Positions 7,028-13,723 of a DNA stretch of 22,615 nucleotides are shown here, piece by piece; the first letter of the stretch is position 1; every line of letters begins with the position of its first letter. The position numbers were made by a program, and so were the translations under genes. Under the pieces are notes generated by a model, which saw nothing but the letters and a program-made list of their open reading frames with translations, ran no database searches and was not told the DNA's origin. Source of the DNA: DASYCK01 sp036500205 (lineage in GTDB: Bacteria; Myxococcota_A; Polyangia; Fen-1088); the NCBI GenBank assembly GCA_036500205.1, contig DASYCK010000119.1, positions 1 to 22,615 on the forward strand, read 5' to 3'.

Positions 7028-8233
7028 ATGGCCGGGGTGGACAAGCCGCCGCCGGGACTGCTTCGTCGCTGGTTGCGCGTGATCCTTCCCCTGCTCATCA
7101 CCTTGCTCGTCGTCGTGGTCGTCCTCGGCGGCGTGCTCACGTGGCTGTCGACCGACCACTTCCGGACGTTCGGCGGCTCGCCCACGGGCGAGCGGCTGGC
7201 GCGCATGCGGGCGTCGCCGCGCTTCGTCGACGGCAAGTTTCAAAACGCCGAGCCGACCAGCCTGATGGCGCCCAGCTCGTACGGGAGCGCGCTGAGGCAG
7301 TGGCTGTTCGGCAAGGAGATGCGCCAGCCCCCCTGCCCGCTTCCGCTGGTGACCGACACCGCCGCGCGCCTGGCCGTGCCCGCGGCGTCCGGATTGCGCG
7401 TCACCTGGCTCGGCCACTCGACGACGATCCTCGAGATCGACGGCGCGCGGATCCTGACGGATCCCGTCTGGGCCGAGCGCGCCTCCCCCTCGCGCTGGGT
7501 GGGACCGCACCGGATGCATCCGCCGCCGCTGGCGTTCGCCGACCTGCCCTCGATCGACGCGGTGCTGATCTCGCACGAGCACTACGACCACCTCGACATG
7601 GGGACCGTGCAGGCGCTCGGCGCGCGCGGCGTCTCGTTCCACGTGCCGCTCGGCATCGGCGCGCACCTGGCCGCCTGGGGGATCCCGGCCGCGCAGATCG
7701 TCGAGCACGACTGGTGGCAGGACGCGACGTTGCCGAACGGCGTGCGCATCGTCTCGACGCCGGCGCGCCACTTCAACGGCCGGGGCATCCCCTGGCGAGT
7801 CGGCGCGCTGTGGACGTCGTGGTCGATCATCGGGCCGCGACACCGCGTCTTCTTCAGCGGCGACACGGGCCTCACGGACGGGTTCACCGAGGTGGCCCGG
7901 CGCGAGGGGCCCTTCGACGTCGCGCTGCTCGAGATCGGCCAGTATCACGAGAGCTGGGGGAGCATTCATCTCGGCCCGGCCGGCGCGCTCGAGGCCTTCA
8001 CGCGGCTCGGCGCCAGGACGCTGATCCCGATCCACTGGTCGACGTTCGTGCTCGCCTACCACGCCTGGTCAGAGCCGGCCGAGACGCTGGTCGACGAGGC
8101 GGCCAAGCGCGGGATCCCGGTGCTGACCCCGCGCCTCGGCGAGCCGATCGAGCCAGCGGCGCCCGGCGGCACCAGCACGGCGACGACGGCCTGGTGGCGG
8201 GCGCTGCCGCCGATCGCGCCCCGCTGCCCGTGA
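7028..8233 (+). CDS. Membrane-anchored metallo-beta-lactamase-fold hydrolase (NAPE-PLD/UlaG-like)
   Basis: Starting at the ATG at 7028 gives 401 residues; the frame is open further upstream, but sequence before this ATG looks non-coding. One transmembrane helix (about residues 20-40, LPLLITLLVVVVVLGGVLTWL) anchors the enzyme, leaving the catalytic domain outside the cytoplasm if positive-inside holds. Family signatures are VTWLGHSTTILEIDGARILTDPVW, the metal motif HEHYDH at 183-188, the third-ligand His in TPARHF (about 248), FSGDTG with Asp279, and later His residues in SIHLGP and IPIHW. This is the typical order of the NAPE-hydrolysing phospholipase D / UlaG / RomA group, which use two metal ions on phosphodiester or lactone substrates. 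Actual substrate unknown. No good Shine-Dalgarno was seen, so the start is uncertain. It converges on the aldo/keto reductase gene. Confidence 0.88.
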   Translation: MAGVDKPPPGLLRRWLRVILPLLITLLVVVVVLGGVLTWLSTDHFRTFGGSPTGERLARMRASPRFVDGKFQNAEPTSLMAPSSYGSALRQWLFGKEMRQPPCPLPLVTDTAARLAVPAASGLRVTWLGHSTTILEIDGARILTDPVWAERASPSRWVGPHRMHPPPLAFADLPSIDAVLISHEHYDHLDMGTVQALGARGVSFHVPLGIGAHLAAWGIPAAQIVEHDWWQDATLPNGVRIVSTPARHFNGRGIPWRVGALWTSWSIIGPRHRVFFSGDTGLTDGFTEVARREGPFDVALLEIGQYHESWGSIHLGPAGALEAFTRLGARTLIPIHWSTFVLAYHAWSEPAETLVDEAAKRGIPVLTPRLGEPIEPAAPGGTSTATTAWWRALPPIAPRCP

Positions 8234-8265
8234 GGCTCAGCCGGCCCGCGCCGCCGGAGGAGAAG

Positions 8266-8300
8266 CCTTCGGTCAGACGCCTTCGTCAGACACCTTCGTC
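8266..8300. repeat. Tandem 13-14 bp repeat at the 3' end of the aldo/keto reductase gene
   Basis: CCTTCGGTCAGACG, CCTTCGTCAGACA and a partial CCTTCGTC follow one another at 8266-8279, 8280-8292 and 8293-8300. The reductase stop codon lies in the middle copy, so the array may have arisen by slippage and set the present C-terminus. Confidence 0.6.
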
Positions 8301-9182
8301 CCAGATCGTCTGCCAGGTCCAGGGGCTCCCCTCGACGACCCAGAAGGAGCAGGCGACCAGGTGGCGATTCCGATCGAGGCCGGCGAGCCGTTCGAGGTCG
8401 GCCCTGGTGAGCTCGACCGCCGCAACCTCGGCGATCGAACGAATCACCGGGTCGTCCAGCAGGACGGGCGCGTCGGCCTCCTTGACGAACGCGGGTCGAT
8501 CGGACGAACCGAGCGGTGAGTACGCCGTGACGTGTATGCCCTGCGCGGCGCAATACGCGACGAGGTCGTCTTGCTGGAGCAAGGGATGCAGCTCGAGTTG
8601 ATTGACCTCCGGCTTGATCTTGCAGCGCGGGAGCAGCTCGCGGATCTTCTTGGCGGAGAAGTTCGAGAGGCCGAGGTGGCGCACCAGCCCCGCGCTCGCC
8701 GCGTCCTCCAGCCCCGCCCAGGTCGAGGAAATCGGAACCTCCGCGGGGGGAAGGAAATCCGCCCCGGAGACCGGAATGAACACATCCGCCTTCAGCGGGA
8801 TCGGCCAGTGGATCAGGTAGAGGTCGAGGTATTCGAGGCCCAGGTCCGTCATCGTCTTCTTCAACGCCGGCGCCACGTTCCCCCGCCCGTGGGAGTTGCC
8901 CCACAGCTTGGAGGTGACCCACAGGTCCTGGCGGGCCACTTCACCGTCGCGCATCGCGTCCCGGAGCGCTTGACCGATCTCCGCCTCGTTGCCGTACAGC
9001 GACGCGCAGTCGAAGTGCCGGTAGCCGATGCGGAGCGCTTCCCTGACGGTCGCGTAAACCTGTCCCGGATCAGATTTCCAGGTGCCGAGCCCGAGCAGCG
9101 GCAGCCGATCACCGTTGGTCAAGGTATGCGTTGGGACCGACTTGGCCGAAATTGCTCCGGCTTCTGCTGCGACTTTGCTCAC
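8286..9182 (-). CDS. Aldo/keto reductase with an apparent internal deletion of the C-terminal cofactor-binding segment
   Basis: The best start is GTG at 9182, because AGGAGG precedes it by seven bases; an ATG at 9245 lacks such a site. The 298-residue product has the AKR tetrad Asp58, Tyr63 (DCASLYGNE), Lys92 (TSKLWGNSH) and His125 (LYLIHWP), and LGLSNFSAKKI and PEVNQLELHPLL as in AKR1/AKR5-type enzymes. After DDPVIRSIAE (residue 252) the chain jumps directly to VELTRADLERLAGLDRN. The family normally has about 35-40 residues here (TPAQVLLRWxLQRG-VVIPKS-xxxRIxEN) that form strands 7-8 and bind the NADPH phosphate. This missing block suggests an inactive, altered or decaying enzyme, or a sequence error. 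Two dyads upstream (9250-9290) probably control it. Confidence 0.85.
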   Translation of the reverse strand: MSKVAAEAGAISAKSVPTHTLTNGDRLPLLGLGTWKSDPGQVYATVREALRIGYRHFDCASLYGNEAEIGQALRDAMRDGEVARQDLWVTSKLWGNSHGRGNVAPALKKTMTDLGLEYLDLYLIHWPIPLKADVFIPVSGADFLPPAEVPISSTWAGLEDAASAGLVRHLGLSNFSAKKIRELLPRCKIKPEVNQLELHPLLQQDDLVAYCAAQGIHVTAYSPLGSSDRPAFVKEADAPVLLDDPVIRSIAEVAAVELTRADLERLAGLDRNRHLVACSFWVVEGSPWTWQTIWDEGV

Positions 9183-9249
9183 GATCGCTCCTCCTCTTGG
9201 TGTGATGCTGCGGCTTTCAGAGGAGAGGCGTTCGTTGCACGGCATTCCT

Positions 9250-9290
9250 GGTTCGGTGGAACGAACCGTCGTCGTTCGTTTGGAACGAAC
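9250..9290. promoter_or_regulatory. Two tandem dyad operators upstream of the aldo/keto reductase
   Basis: Site 1 (9250-9267) is GGTTCG-N6-CGAACC. Site 2 (9274-9290) is GTTCGTT-TGG-AACGAAC, a perfect 7-3-7 inverted repeat. Both share GTTCG..TGGAACGAAC in the same orientation, about 23 bp apart, and lie 69-110 bp upstream of the GTG start. The form is typical of a TetR-type repressor site, but no regulator gene is visible nearby. Confidence 0.6.
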
Positions 9291-9299
9291 GGCCCGACG

Positions 9300-9710
9300 T
9301 CAGGTCATCCAGGACACATCGCGCCGGGGTTCGTAGCAGCACGAGGCGCCCGTCACCAGCCACTCGTCCAGATGCGCCGCCAGCTCCGGAACCGTCGTGG
9401 AGAGGAAGCTGATGGCGTGGCGAATCGTCCGCGTCACGTTGAGGCGCGCCTTCTCGGTCGGCGAGCCGGTCCGCCGCGGCTTGCCGGCGAGCCCGGTGGC
9501 TCTGGCGAGCTCCTTGAGCAGCGACTCGCGCTCGGTGCTTCGCTTCGCGTGGCGCGCGAGATCGTGGTGCGCCTCGGCTTCCTCCAGCTCGCCGTCCAGC
9601 TCGCCGAGACGCCGACGGTACTGTCCGTGACCCCGGCGAGCTCTCGCTCCCGCCCAAGCAGTCGGCGTGGACGCAGCGCCGCCGATCAGGGAATTCCCGT
9701 GAGCTTGAAA
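9300..9710 (-). pseudogene. C-terminal fragment of a large ATPase/transcriptional-regulator-type protein
   Basis: On the minus strand a frame is open from after a TGA at 9711-9713 to a TGA at 9300-9302 but has no usable start codon. Its last ~110 residues read YRRRLGELDGELEEAEAHHD, a leucine-rich LLKELARATGLAGK segment, EKARLNVTRTIRHAISFL, PELAAHLDEWLVTGASCCYEP. From memory this matches the conserved C-terminal tail of large AAA/TPR ATPase-type regulators (pattern: RVNVTRAIRxAIxKI, PxLGxHL, IRTGTFCSYxP). The N-terminal ATPase and TPR regions are absent, so this is best read as a remnant or, less likely, a stand-alone C-terminal-domain protein. It lies directly upstream of the aldo/keto reductase operators. 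Confidence 0.6.
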
Positions 9711-9811
9711 TCATCCGGCCCCGCGACGGCGGTCACGTCGGCATTCTCCCCCTCGGGGGCAGGCGTGGCAACGCCCAGAACATCGTGAAACGATCGACGG
9801 TATCCCGTCAC
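9686..9811 (-). CDS. Short open frame, possible 41-aa peptide or second remnant
   Basis: A GTG-initiated frame ends at TGA 9686-9688 and reads RSFHDVLGVATPAPEGENAD then DVTAVAGPDDFKLTGIP. Composition is protein-like (acidic, no Arg runs), unlike shadow frames in this GC-rich DNA. The GGAGG box abuts the GTG without a spacer, which argues against efficient initiation. It overlaps the upstream end of the ATPase-tail fragment by 25 bp in another frame, so a frameshifted or degraded gene is possible. Not recognised. Confidence 0.25.
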   Translation of the reverse strand: MTGYRRSFHDVLGVATPAPEGENADVTAVAGPDDFKLTGIP

Positions 9812-9876
9812 CCTCCATCCGTGGCGGCGGCGTAACGGACGCTTGGTTGGACAGGAGCACCGGCTGCTGCTTCCTT

Positions 9877-10851
9877 ATGGACATGCATGACGTCGTGGTG
9901 GTTGGCGCCGGGGTCGTGGGCCTGACCTGCGCGGCTCGCTTGCTGGAGGCGGGAGCGAAGGTGACGGTGGTGACGGCGGACGAGCCGGGCCAGACCGTCT
10001 CGGCGATCGCCGCGGCGGTCTGGTACCCGAGTCACGTGTCCCATGACCCGCGCCTGCTCGCCTGGTCGCGACGGACCTTCGACGAGCTGGCCGCTCAGGC
10101 CGCGCGGGGCGTCTCGGGCGTGGTGATGCGTCCGACCCGGATGCTGCTGCGCACCCCGAGCCCGCCGCGGCCGTGGTGGGCCGAGGCGGTCGACGACTTC
10201 CGGGCGGTCCCGCCTGCGGAGGTGGCGGCGCCCTTCACCGGCGAATGGCAGTTCACGGTGCCCACCGTCGAGATGGAGCCCTACCTCGACTGGCTCGTGC
10301 AGCGAATCACCAGCGGTGGCGCCGAGCTGCTCCGACGCCGGGTCGAGCGGCTCGCCGACGTGGCCCCCCTGGCCCCGGTGGTCGTCAACGCCACCGGCCT
10401 CGGCGCGGCGCAGCTGGCCCCCGACCCCAGCGTGCACCCGGCGCGTGGACAGATCGTCCTGGTCGCGAACCCGGGCCTGCGCACCTCCATGCGCGACGAG
10501 GACAATCCGGCAGGCATGACGTACGTCCATCCGCGCAGCCGCGACGTGGTGCTGGGCGGCACCTTCGACGCCGGACAGTGGGACCGCACGCCCGACGCCG
10601 CGGTCGGACGAGCGATCGTCGAGCGGTGCGCCGCGCTGGTACCGGAGCTACGAGGCGCGCCCGTGCTCGACCAGCTGGTCGGGCTGCGCCCGGCACGGAA
10701 CGGCGGAGTCCGGCTGGAGCTCGCTCCACTCGACCTCCCCGGCGGCGTCCGCCTGATCCACGACTATGGCCACGGCGGGGCCGGCGTGACCCTGTGCTGG
10801 GGATGCGCCGACGACGTGGTGAAGCTGACGCAGGAGACCTCGTCCCGGTAG
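9877..10851 (+). CDS. FAD-dependent D-amino-acid-oxidase-type oxidoreductase
   Basis: From the ATG at 9877 the protein has 324 residues. HDVVVVGAGVVGLTCAARL (GxGxxG at about 10-15) binds the FAD ADP moiety, and AIAAAVWYPSHV follows as in D-amino-acid oxidases. RGQIVLV and the TYVHPRSRDVVLGGTFDAGQWD strand follow the DAAO pattern, and the C-terminal YGHGGAGVTLCWGCADDVV is the DAAO signature. The expected activity is oxidative deamination of D-amino acids to 2-oxo acids, with release of H2O2 and ammonia. No signal peptide or peroxisomal-type tail is present. An in-frame TTG at 9847 and an ATG at 9883 are alternative starts; no ideal Shine-Dalgarno favours one. It stands alone on its strand. Confidence 0.87.
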   Translation: MDMHDVVVVGAGVVGLTCAARLLEAGAKVTVVTADEPGQTVSAIAAAVWYPSHVSHDPRLLAWSRRTFDELAAQAARGVSGVVMRPTRMLLRTPSPPRPWWAEAVDDFRAVPPAEVAAPFTGEWQFTVPTVEMEPYLDWLVQRITSGGAELLRRRVERLADVAPLAPVVVNATGLGAAQLAPDPSVHPARGQIVLVANPGLRTSMRDEDNPAGMTYVHPRSRDVVLGGTFDAGQWDRTPDAAVGRAIVERCAALVPELRGAPVLDQLVGLRPARNGGVRLELAPLDLPGGVRLIHDYGHGGAGVTLCWGCADDVVKLTQETSSR

Positions 10852-10868
10852 GCCCGCGTCAGGACGTT

Positions 10869-10885
10869 GGCAACATGTCGTTGCC
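10869..10885 (+). terminator. Small hairpin after the D-amino-acid-oxidase gene
   Basis: GGCAAC (10869-10874) and GTTGCC (10880-10885) form a perfect 6-bp stem with a 5-nt loop, 18 bases after the stop. There is no U-tract, so terminator function is weakly supported. Confidence 0.3.
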
Positions 10886-10915
10886 GACTCGACAACACCG
10901 TACGGCGCCCACCCG

Positions 10916-10954
10916 ATTAAAACGTCTGTTTTAGTAATTTAAACTACTTATTTT
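10916..10954. promoter_or_regulatory. AT-rich island with a dyad, probable promoter region of the NGL-repeat lipoprotein gene
   Basis: This 39-bp stretch is strikingly A/T-rich in GC-rich surroundings. It contains the perfect dyad TAAAAC-GTCT-GTTTTA (10918-10933), followed by AATTTAAACTACTTATTTT. It lies about 130-170 bp upstream of the lipoprotein start, so a promoter with a long leader, or a binding site for a DNA-bending or regulatory protein, is likely. Exact -35/-10 elements cannot be fixed. Confidence 0.45.
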
Positions 10955-11084
10955 GGTGGCAAGAATCGTGCAGTGACTCTGCCCGCAGCGGGACGATGCT
11001 ACCGCCTGCCCGGCGAGGGCTCTCGAGCGCGACAGCGCCGGAGACCATGTCGTGCCCGACCGGCCCCCTAGCCTACGAGGATCG

Positions 11085-12551
11085 ATGCGCGCACCGAACG
11101 GAACCTACTGGCTACTGTCCGCGGCGGGCGCCCTCTCGATCGCGGGATGCGGTGAGCCGGCGCCCGGGTTGAGTCGAGAGTCGTCGGCCGCGGTCGCCTC
11201 CGCCAACGGCCTGGCCGCCATCAATGGCCTCAACGCCCACAACGGCCTCGACACCGTCAACGGGCTCAACGCCCACAACGGCCTGGCCGCCATCAACGGC
11301 CTCAACGCCCACAACGGCCTGGCCGTCATCAACGGCCTCAACGCCCACAACGGTCTCGCCATCGTCAACGGCCTCAGCGCCACCAACGGCCTGAACGCCC
11401 ACAACGGTCTGAACGCCCACAACGGCCTGGTGGCAGGCACCACGACGGGCACCGCCCAGATCAGCGCGGCCGCCTGGCAAGCCGGCGCCAAGCCTCCGAC
11501 TGGATCGTCGTCGACCGCTTCGCCCGCCCTTGCCCCATCCCCCGCGGGCGCGAGCAACGGCCTGATGACCAGCGCGGACGGCCGCACCACCATGAGCTAC
11601 ATCGTGCGCTGCGCGCTGCCGACGGGGCACAGTGTGACGATGACGGATCAGAACGGCACCGCGTACACCTATCAGGGCCAGATCGGCATCGCGCCCCAGT
11701 GGGAAAACGGCGCCTGCGACACCGCCTGCCAGGAGTACATGACGGCCTGCTTGCTGGCCCACGTGAACACCACGGGGCAGCACATCTCGCTGTGGCTCGA
11801 CAGCGCCAGCCTGGCCATCGGCTGGGGCCGCGACGCCAACTACCCCTACCAGGAGGGGACCTTCTACGGGAACATCTTCCAGAGCCCCCCCAAGGCCTAC
11901 TACTGCGACGGCAAGGATCACGCCTTCGGCGTCGTCCCCGGTCGGCTCGGGGCGAGTCAGACCGGCAGCCCTTACACCAATCCGCTGGGTCAGGACGTGC
12001 TTTGCAAGGACCGTTGCACGGCGGCGGGCGGCACGAAGAACGACGACGGCTTCTCGTCGTGCCCGGGCATCGCCACCGAGAAGTTCACCCGTGTGGTCAC
12101 GGTGTACCGGAACTTCGATCCGTCGACGATGTACAAGATCTGCAACCGGGTGAGCGGCCTGTGTCTGGACGTCGCGCAGCCGGGCCACACCGCCGGCGAC
12201 GGCGCCCCCATCCTGGAGGAGAAGTACAACAGCACCTACTTCGGCCAGAAGTGGATCATCACGATGACCGCTCCCGGGCAGTACCAGGTCAGCAACTACG
12301 CGACGGGCCTGGCGCTCAGCTCGTCGGGCACGGCGATGATCCTTCACCCCTACACGGGCGCCTCGTCGCAGCTCTGGGCCTTCAAGTCGATGGCCGACGG
12401 AACGGGCTACGATCAGATCCTCCCGATGAGCAGCACCACGGCGTCGGTGACGGCGCCGAACAACGGCTCGACCGTGGTGGGGCAGACGGTCGCGCTCTCG
12501 GGCTGGCTGTCCAACGACGCCCAGAAGTGGGTCCTGTCGATCGCGAACTGA
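11085..12551 (+). CDS. Lipoprotein with NGLxxx hexapeptide array, conserved myxobacterial-type central domain and ricin-type beta-trefoil
   Basis: The start ATG at 11085 (GAGG six bases upstream) gives 488 residues; an in-frame upstream codon at 11052 would spoil the signal peptide. A lipoprotein signal ends in LSIAGC with Cys22. Residues 41-118 are thirteen hexapeptides NGL-x-x-x (NGLNAH, NGLAAI and similar). After a Ser/Thr/Pro/Ala spacer, residues about 167-344 form a globular region (MSYIVRCALPTGHS, APQWENGACDTACQEYMTACLLAHVNT, GWGRDANYPYQEGTFYGNIF, CLLAH and Cys pairs). I associate this with uncharacterised myxobacterial surface proteins. Residues about 349-485 carry YKICNRVSGLCLDV and three Q-x-W motifs (QKW, QLW, QKW) of a ricin-B-like carbohydrate-binding trefoil. 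A surface glycan-binding protein is the reasonable inference. Confidence 0.88.
   Translation: MRAPNGTYWLLSAAGALSIAGCGEPAPGLSRESSAAVASANGLAAINGLNAHNGLDTVNGLNAHNGLAAINGLNAHNGLAVINGLNAHNGLAIVNGLSATNGLNAHNGLNAHNGLVAGTTTGTAQISAAAWQAGAKPPTGSSSTASPALAPSPAGASNGLMTSADGRTTMSYIVRCALPTGHSVTMTDQNGTAYTYQGQIGIAPQWENGACDTACQEYMTACLLAHVNTTGQHISLWLDSASLAIGWGRDANYPYQEGTFYGNIFQSPPKAYYCDGKDHAFGVVPGRLGASQTGSPYTNPLGQDVLCKDRCTAAGGTKNDDGFSSCPGIATEKFTRVVTVYRNFDPSTMYKICNRVSGLCLDVAQPGHTAGDGAPILEEKYNSTYFGQKWIITMTAPGQYQVSNYATGLALSSSGTAMILHPYTGASSQLWAFKSMADGTGYDQILPMSSTTASVTAPNNGSTVVGQTVALSGWLSNDAQKWVLSIAN
11205..11438 (+). repeat. 18-bp tandem repeat encoding 13 NGLxxx hexapeptides
   Basis: Thirteen consecutive 18-bp units, with consensus close to AACGGCCTCAACGCCCAC, encode NGL plus a variable tripeptide (AAI, NAH, DTV, AVI, AIV, SAT, VAG). 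NAH alternates with the other tripeptides through much of the array, so the ancestral unit was probably a 36-bp dimer. Lack of frame breaks shows selection on the protein. Confidence 0.9.
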
Positions 12552-12633
12552 GGCCGGCTCGGGGAGCCCGGGAAACGCGCCTCGCTCGACGACGTTCGGG
12601 GCGTGGCCAAGCCGGCCCAATCAAAGTGGGCAA

Positions 12634-13503
12634 ATGCCGGCTACCATGTCGCTCATGGTGGGCCTGCCCCTTGGGCGCGTGGGACCGGGACGTCGCCGTC
12701 GAATCGCCGGGCTCGTCACGGTCGCGCTCACGTGCCTGCTGGGCTCCGCGGCCCGGGCGGGAGAGGACGCCCTTCGCTACGACTGGCGCATCGACGGGGC
12801 GGTCACCGCCGCCGGGTTCGCCTTCTGGGGCGGAACACAGCTGATCGAAAGCAAGCTCGCGGCGACCAGCTGCCGCTGGTGCGACCCCGCCAGCGTCGAC
12901 GTCTCGGTGCGGGGCGCGCTTCGCTGGAACGACACCGGCGCGGCCAATCTGGCTAGCAATCTGGGCGCCTACGGGGTCGTCCCGCTCGCCAGCCTCGGTC
13001 TGCTGACGCTCGACGCCCAGCAACGAGGTCGCCTGGACGAGCTGCCCGGCGACGGGCTGGTGATCGCAGAATCGGTCGCGGTCAATGGCGCCCTCGCTCA
13101 GCTCGTGAAGTTCGCGACGGGGCGGGAGCGCCCTTTCGTCAACGCGCTGCCGGCCGCTCAGAAGCCGCTCACCGCCCACCCCGCCGACAACAACGTCTCG
13201 TTCTATTCCAGCCACACGAGCTTCGCGTTCGCGCTGGCGGTCTCGACCGGCACCGTCGCTTCGATGCGGCACACCCGCTGGGCTCCCGCCGTCTGGGCCG
13301 CGGGATTGGCGAGCGCGGCCGCGGTCGGCTACCTGCGTATCGCCGCCGACAAGCACTACTTCACCGACGTTCTGGTCGGCGCCGCGGCTGGCTCCGCGAT
13401 CGGGTTCGCGGTCCCTTACGGTGTTCATCACGAGGCGGGCGCGCTGGCCGTCGCTCCGGTCCCGGGAGGCGGCGCCATCTTGACGGTCACGGCGCGCCTC
13501 TAG
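12634..13503 (+). CDS. PAP2-family phosphatase, exported or membrane-associated
   Basis: The 289-residue protein carries a signal peptide or N-terminal helix (residues about 20-42, ending GSAARA). The three phosphatidic-acid-phosphatase motifs follow in order: K-x6-R-P as KFATGRERP (159-167), SxxSH as YSSHTS with His194, and R-x5-H-x3-D as RIAADKHYFTD (Arg235, His241, Asp245). Hydrophobic segments flank these (YGVVPLASLGLLTL, WAPAVWAAGLASAAAVGYL, VLVGAAAGSAIGFAV). Such enzymes remove phosphate from lipid phosphates, including undecaprenyl pyrophosphate, at the periplasmic face. The first motif and the SH motif deviate slightly from consensus (YSSHTS for PSGH) as in many bacterial outer-membrane-linked homologues. 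Alternative ATGs lie 12 and 21 bases downstream, and no clear Shine-Dalgarno decides between them. Confidence 0.88.
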   Translation: MPATMSLMVGLPLGRVGPGRRRRIAGLVTVALTCLLGSAARAGEDALRYDWRIDGAVTAAGFAFWGGTQLIESKLAATSCRWCDPASVDVSVRGALRWNDTGAANLASNLGAYGVVPLASLGLLTLDAQQRGRLDELPGDGLVIAESVAVNGALAQLVKFATGRERPFVNALPAAQKPLTAHPADNNVSFYSSHTSFAFALAVSTGTVASMRHTRWAPAVWAAGLASAAAVGYLRIAADKHYFTDVLVGAAAGSAIGFAVPYGVHHEAGALAVAPVPGGGAILTVTARL

Positions 13504-13521
13504 CGCGTCAGGCGCGGGTCG

Positions 13522-13683
13522 TCAGATCCGGAAGAGCGCCAGCACCTTCCTGAACGTCTGGCCGATCCCCCACAAGAGGGGAAGACCGACAGCCAGCCAG
13601 GCCCCCGTCATTGCCAGCTTCGTCTTCAATGGCGTCGCTCCGGACGCGCTCTCGGCCAGGTCATTTGTCGAGTTTGAAGCCAT
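13522..13683 (-). CDS. 53-aa single-pass membrane protein, putative small subunit of the adjacent MFS transporter
   Basis: The minus-strand frame encodes a polar N-terminus (ASNSTNDLAESAS) and then LAMTGAWLAVGLPLLWGIGQTFRKVLALFRI. The pattern, one helix with AWxxVGxPLxWGxxQTxxxxLxLF, matches small proteins annotated beside oxalate/formate-type MFS transporters. A strong Shine-Dalgarno (AAGGAGAGG) sits a few bases before the ATG. It lies 40 bp downstream of the MFS gene on the same strand, so the two probably form an operon. It ends 18 bp from the convergent PAP2 gene. Function as an accessory or stabilising subunit is inference from context and the family label. Confidence 0.82.
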   Translation of the reverse strand: MASNSTNDLAESASGATPLKTKLAMTGAWLAVGLPLLWGIGQTFRKVLALFRI

Positions 13684-13723
13684 GTGGTCCTCTCCTTGGT
13701 CACGTCCCCGGATCTACGTCGCG

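Noticed and set aside
11205..11438. CRISPR-like array reading of the 18-bp repeats
   Set aside because: Units are contiguous without spacers, keep one reading frame and encode NGLxxx. No cas genes are present.
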